Below, piece by piece: positions 21,222-21,372 of a DNA stretch of 21,372 nt. The position numbers were made by a program, and so were the translations under genes. Each line of letters begins with the position of its first letter. Position 1 is the stretch's first letter. Source of the stretch: Chloromonas sp. AAM2 (Eukaryota; Chlorophyta; Chlorophyceae; Chlamydomonadales; Chlamydomonadaceae); contig QAXH01005880.1 of assembly GCA_004335635.1 (NCBI GenBank), positions 10,331 through 31,702 of the forward strand. The letters are read 5' to 3'. The notes under the pieces are model-generated. The model saw only the letters and a list, made by a program, of their open reading frames with translations. It did no database searches and was not told where the DNA came from.

Positions 21222-21304
21222 GTGCCCTGATGGGAATCGAACCCAATCACTGCATCAGCCATGAATAAACTGATCAAGTAACACTGAATCTGACCAGCAC
21301 GGCA
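21222..21304 (-). other. Degenerate tRNA-like sequence with intact B box
   Basis: Read on the minus strand, these 83 bases have a seven-base acceptor pairing (TGCCGTG with CAGGGCA, six of seven pairs). They also have a perfect five-base ATCAG/CTGAT stem at the anticodon-arm position with an oversized 11-base loop, and a T arm TGGG-TTCGATT-CCCA. GGTTCGATTCC matches the RNA polymerase III B-box consensus exactly. The D arm is poor (long loop, weak A box) and the anticodon loop is not seven bases, so a working tRNA is unlikely. A tRNA pseudogene or tRNA-derived SINE head is more plausible. Confidence 0.45.
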
Positions 21305-21372
21305 TGATGAACATGATGAACAAAGGCAAGCACGAGATGCAGGGGCACTTCCTTGGTTATGAAACGCCTGTA

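Overview
This is a stretch of nuclear DNA from a eukaryote, most likely a green alga of the chlorophyte type, possibly a trebouxiophyte. The coding sequence is cut by many short spliceosomal introns (about 70-470 bases) with GTGAG/GTAAG-like donors and TGCAG-like acceptors. Exons are GC-rich at third positions and introns are rich in TG, TGCA and simple repeats. The proteins agree: a short-form isocitrate lyase, a plant-type cystathionine beta-lyase, a targeted Ldh_2-family dehydrogenase and the phosphoinositide scaffold Vac14. No prokaryotic operon, phage, CRISPR array or recognisable transposon was seen. Gene models below were built by hand by joining exons in phase across GT-AG introns.

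Layout. 1-576: repeat-bearing sequence, probably an intron of a gene that enters from the left. 577-4225 (+): the C-terminal two thirds or so of a Vac14 homologue, eight exons, ending in an Ala/Gln-rich tail. 4226-6047: intergenic, with short direct repeats and a strong hairpin. 6048-9512 (+): complete ten-exon isocitrate lyase, 418 residues. About 9783-10110 (+): two protein-like open segments of an unidentified small gene or gene remnant. 12726 down to 11087 (-): a five-exon gene for an unrecognised 272-residue protein with an N-terminal CUE-like helix bundle and a very acidic tail. 12952-15265 (+), divergent from it across 225 bases: a six-exon Ldh_2-family (malate/ureidoglycolate-type) dehydrogenase with a targeting extension. 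15666-18596 (+): six-exon cystathionine beta-lyase with an unusual C-terminal extension. 18597-20154: no gene seen. 20800 down to 20155 (-): two exons of a protein resembling the plastid NTF2-like/DUF2358 family; its 5' part was not found. 21222-21304 (-): a degenerate tRNA-like sequence with an intact B box.

Together the genes are ordinary housekeeping functions: endolysosomal PI(3,5)P2 control, the glyoxylate cycle (isocitrate lyase), NAD(P)-linked 2-hydroxyacid oxidation and methionine synthesis. Isocitrate lyase and a possible malate dehydrogenase lie 3.4 kb apart, but the latter looks organelle-targeted and in this kind of genome the proximity is probably chance. The less ordinary items are the CUE-like gene, the unidentified exon pair after isocitrate lyase, the tail on cystathionine beta-lyase, and an intron acceptor preceded by a 20-copy GT repeat.
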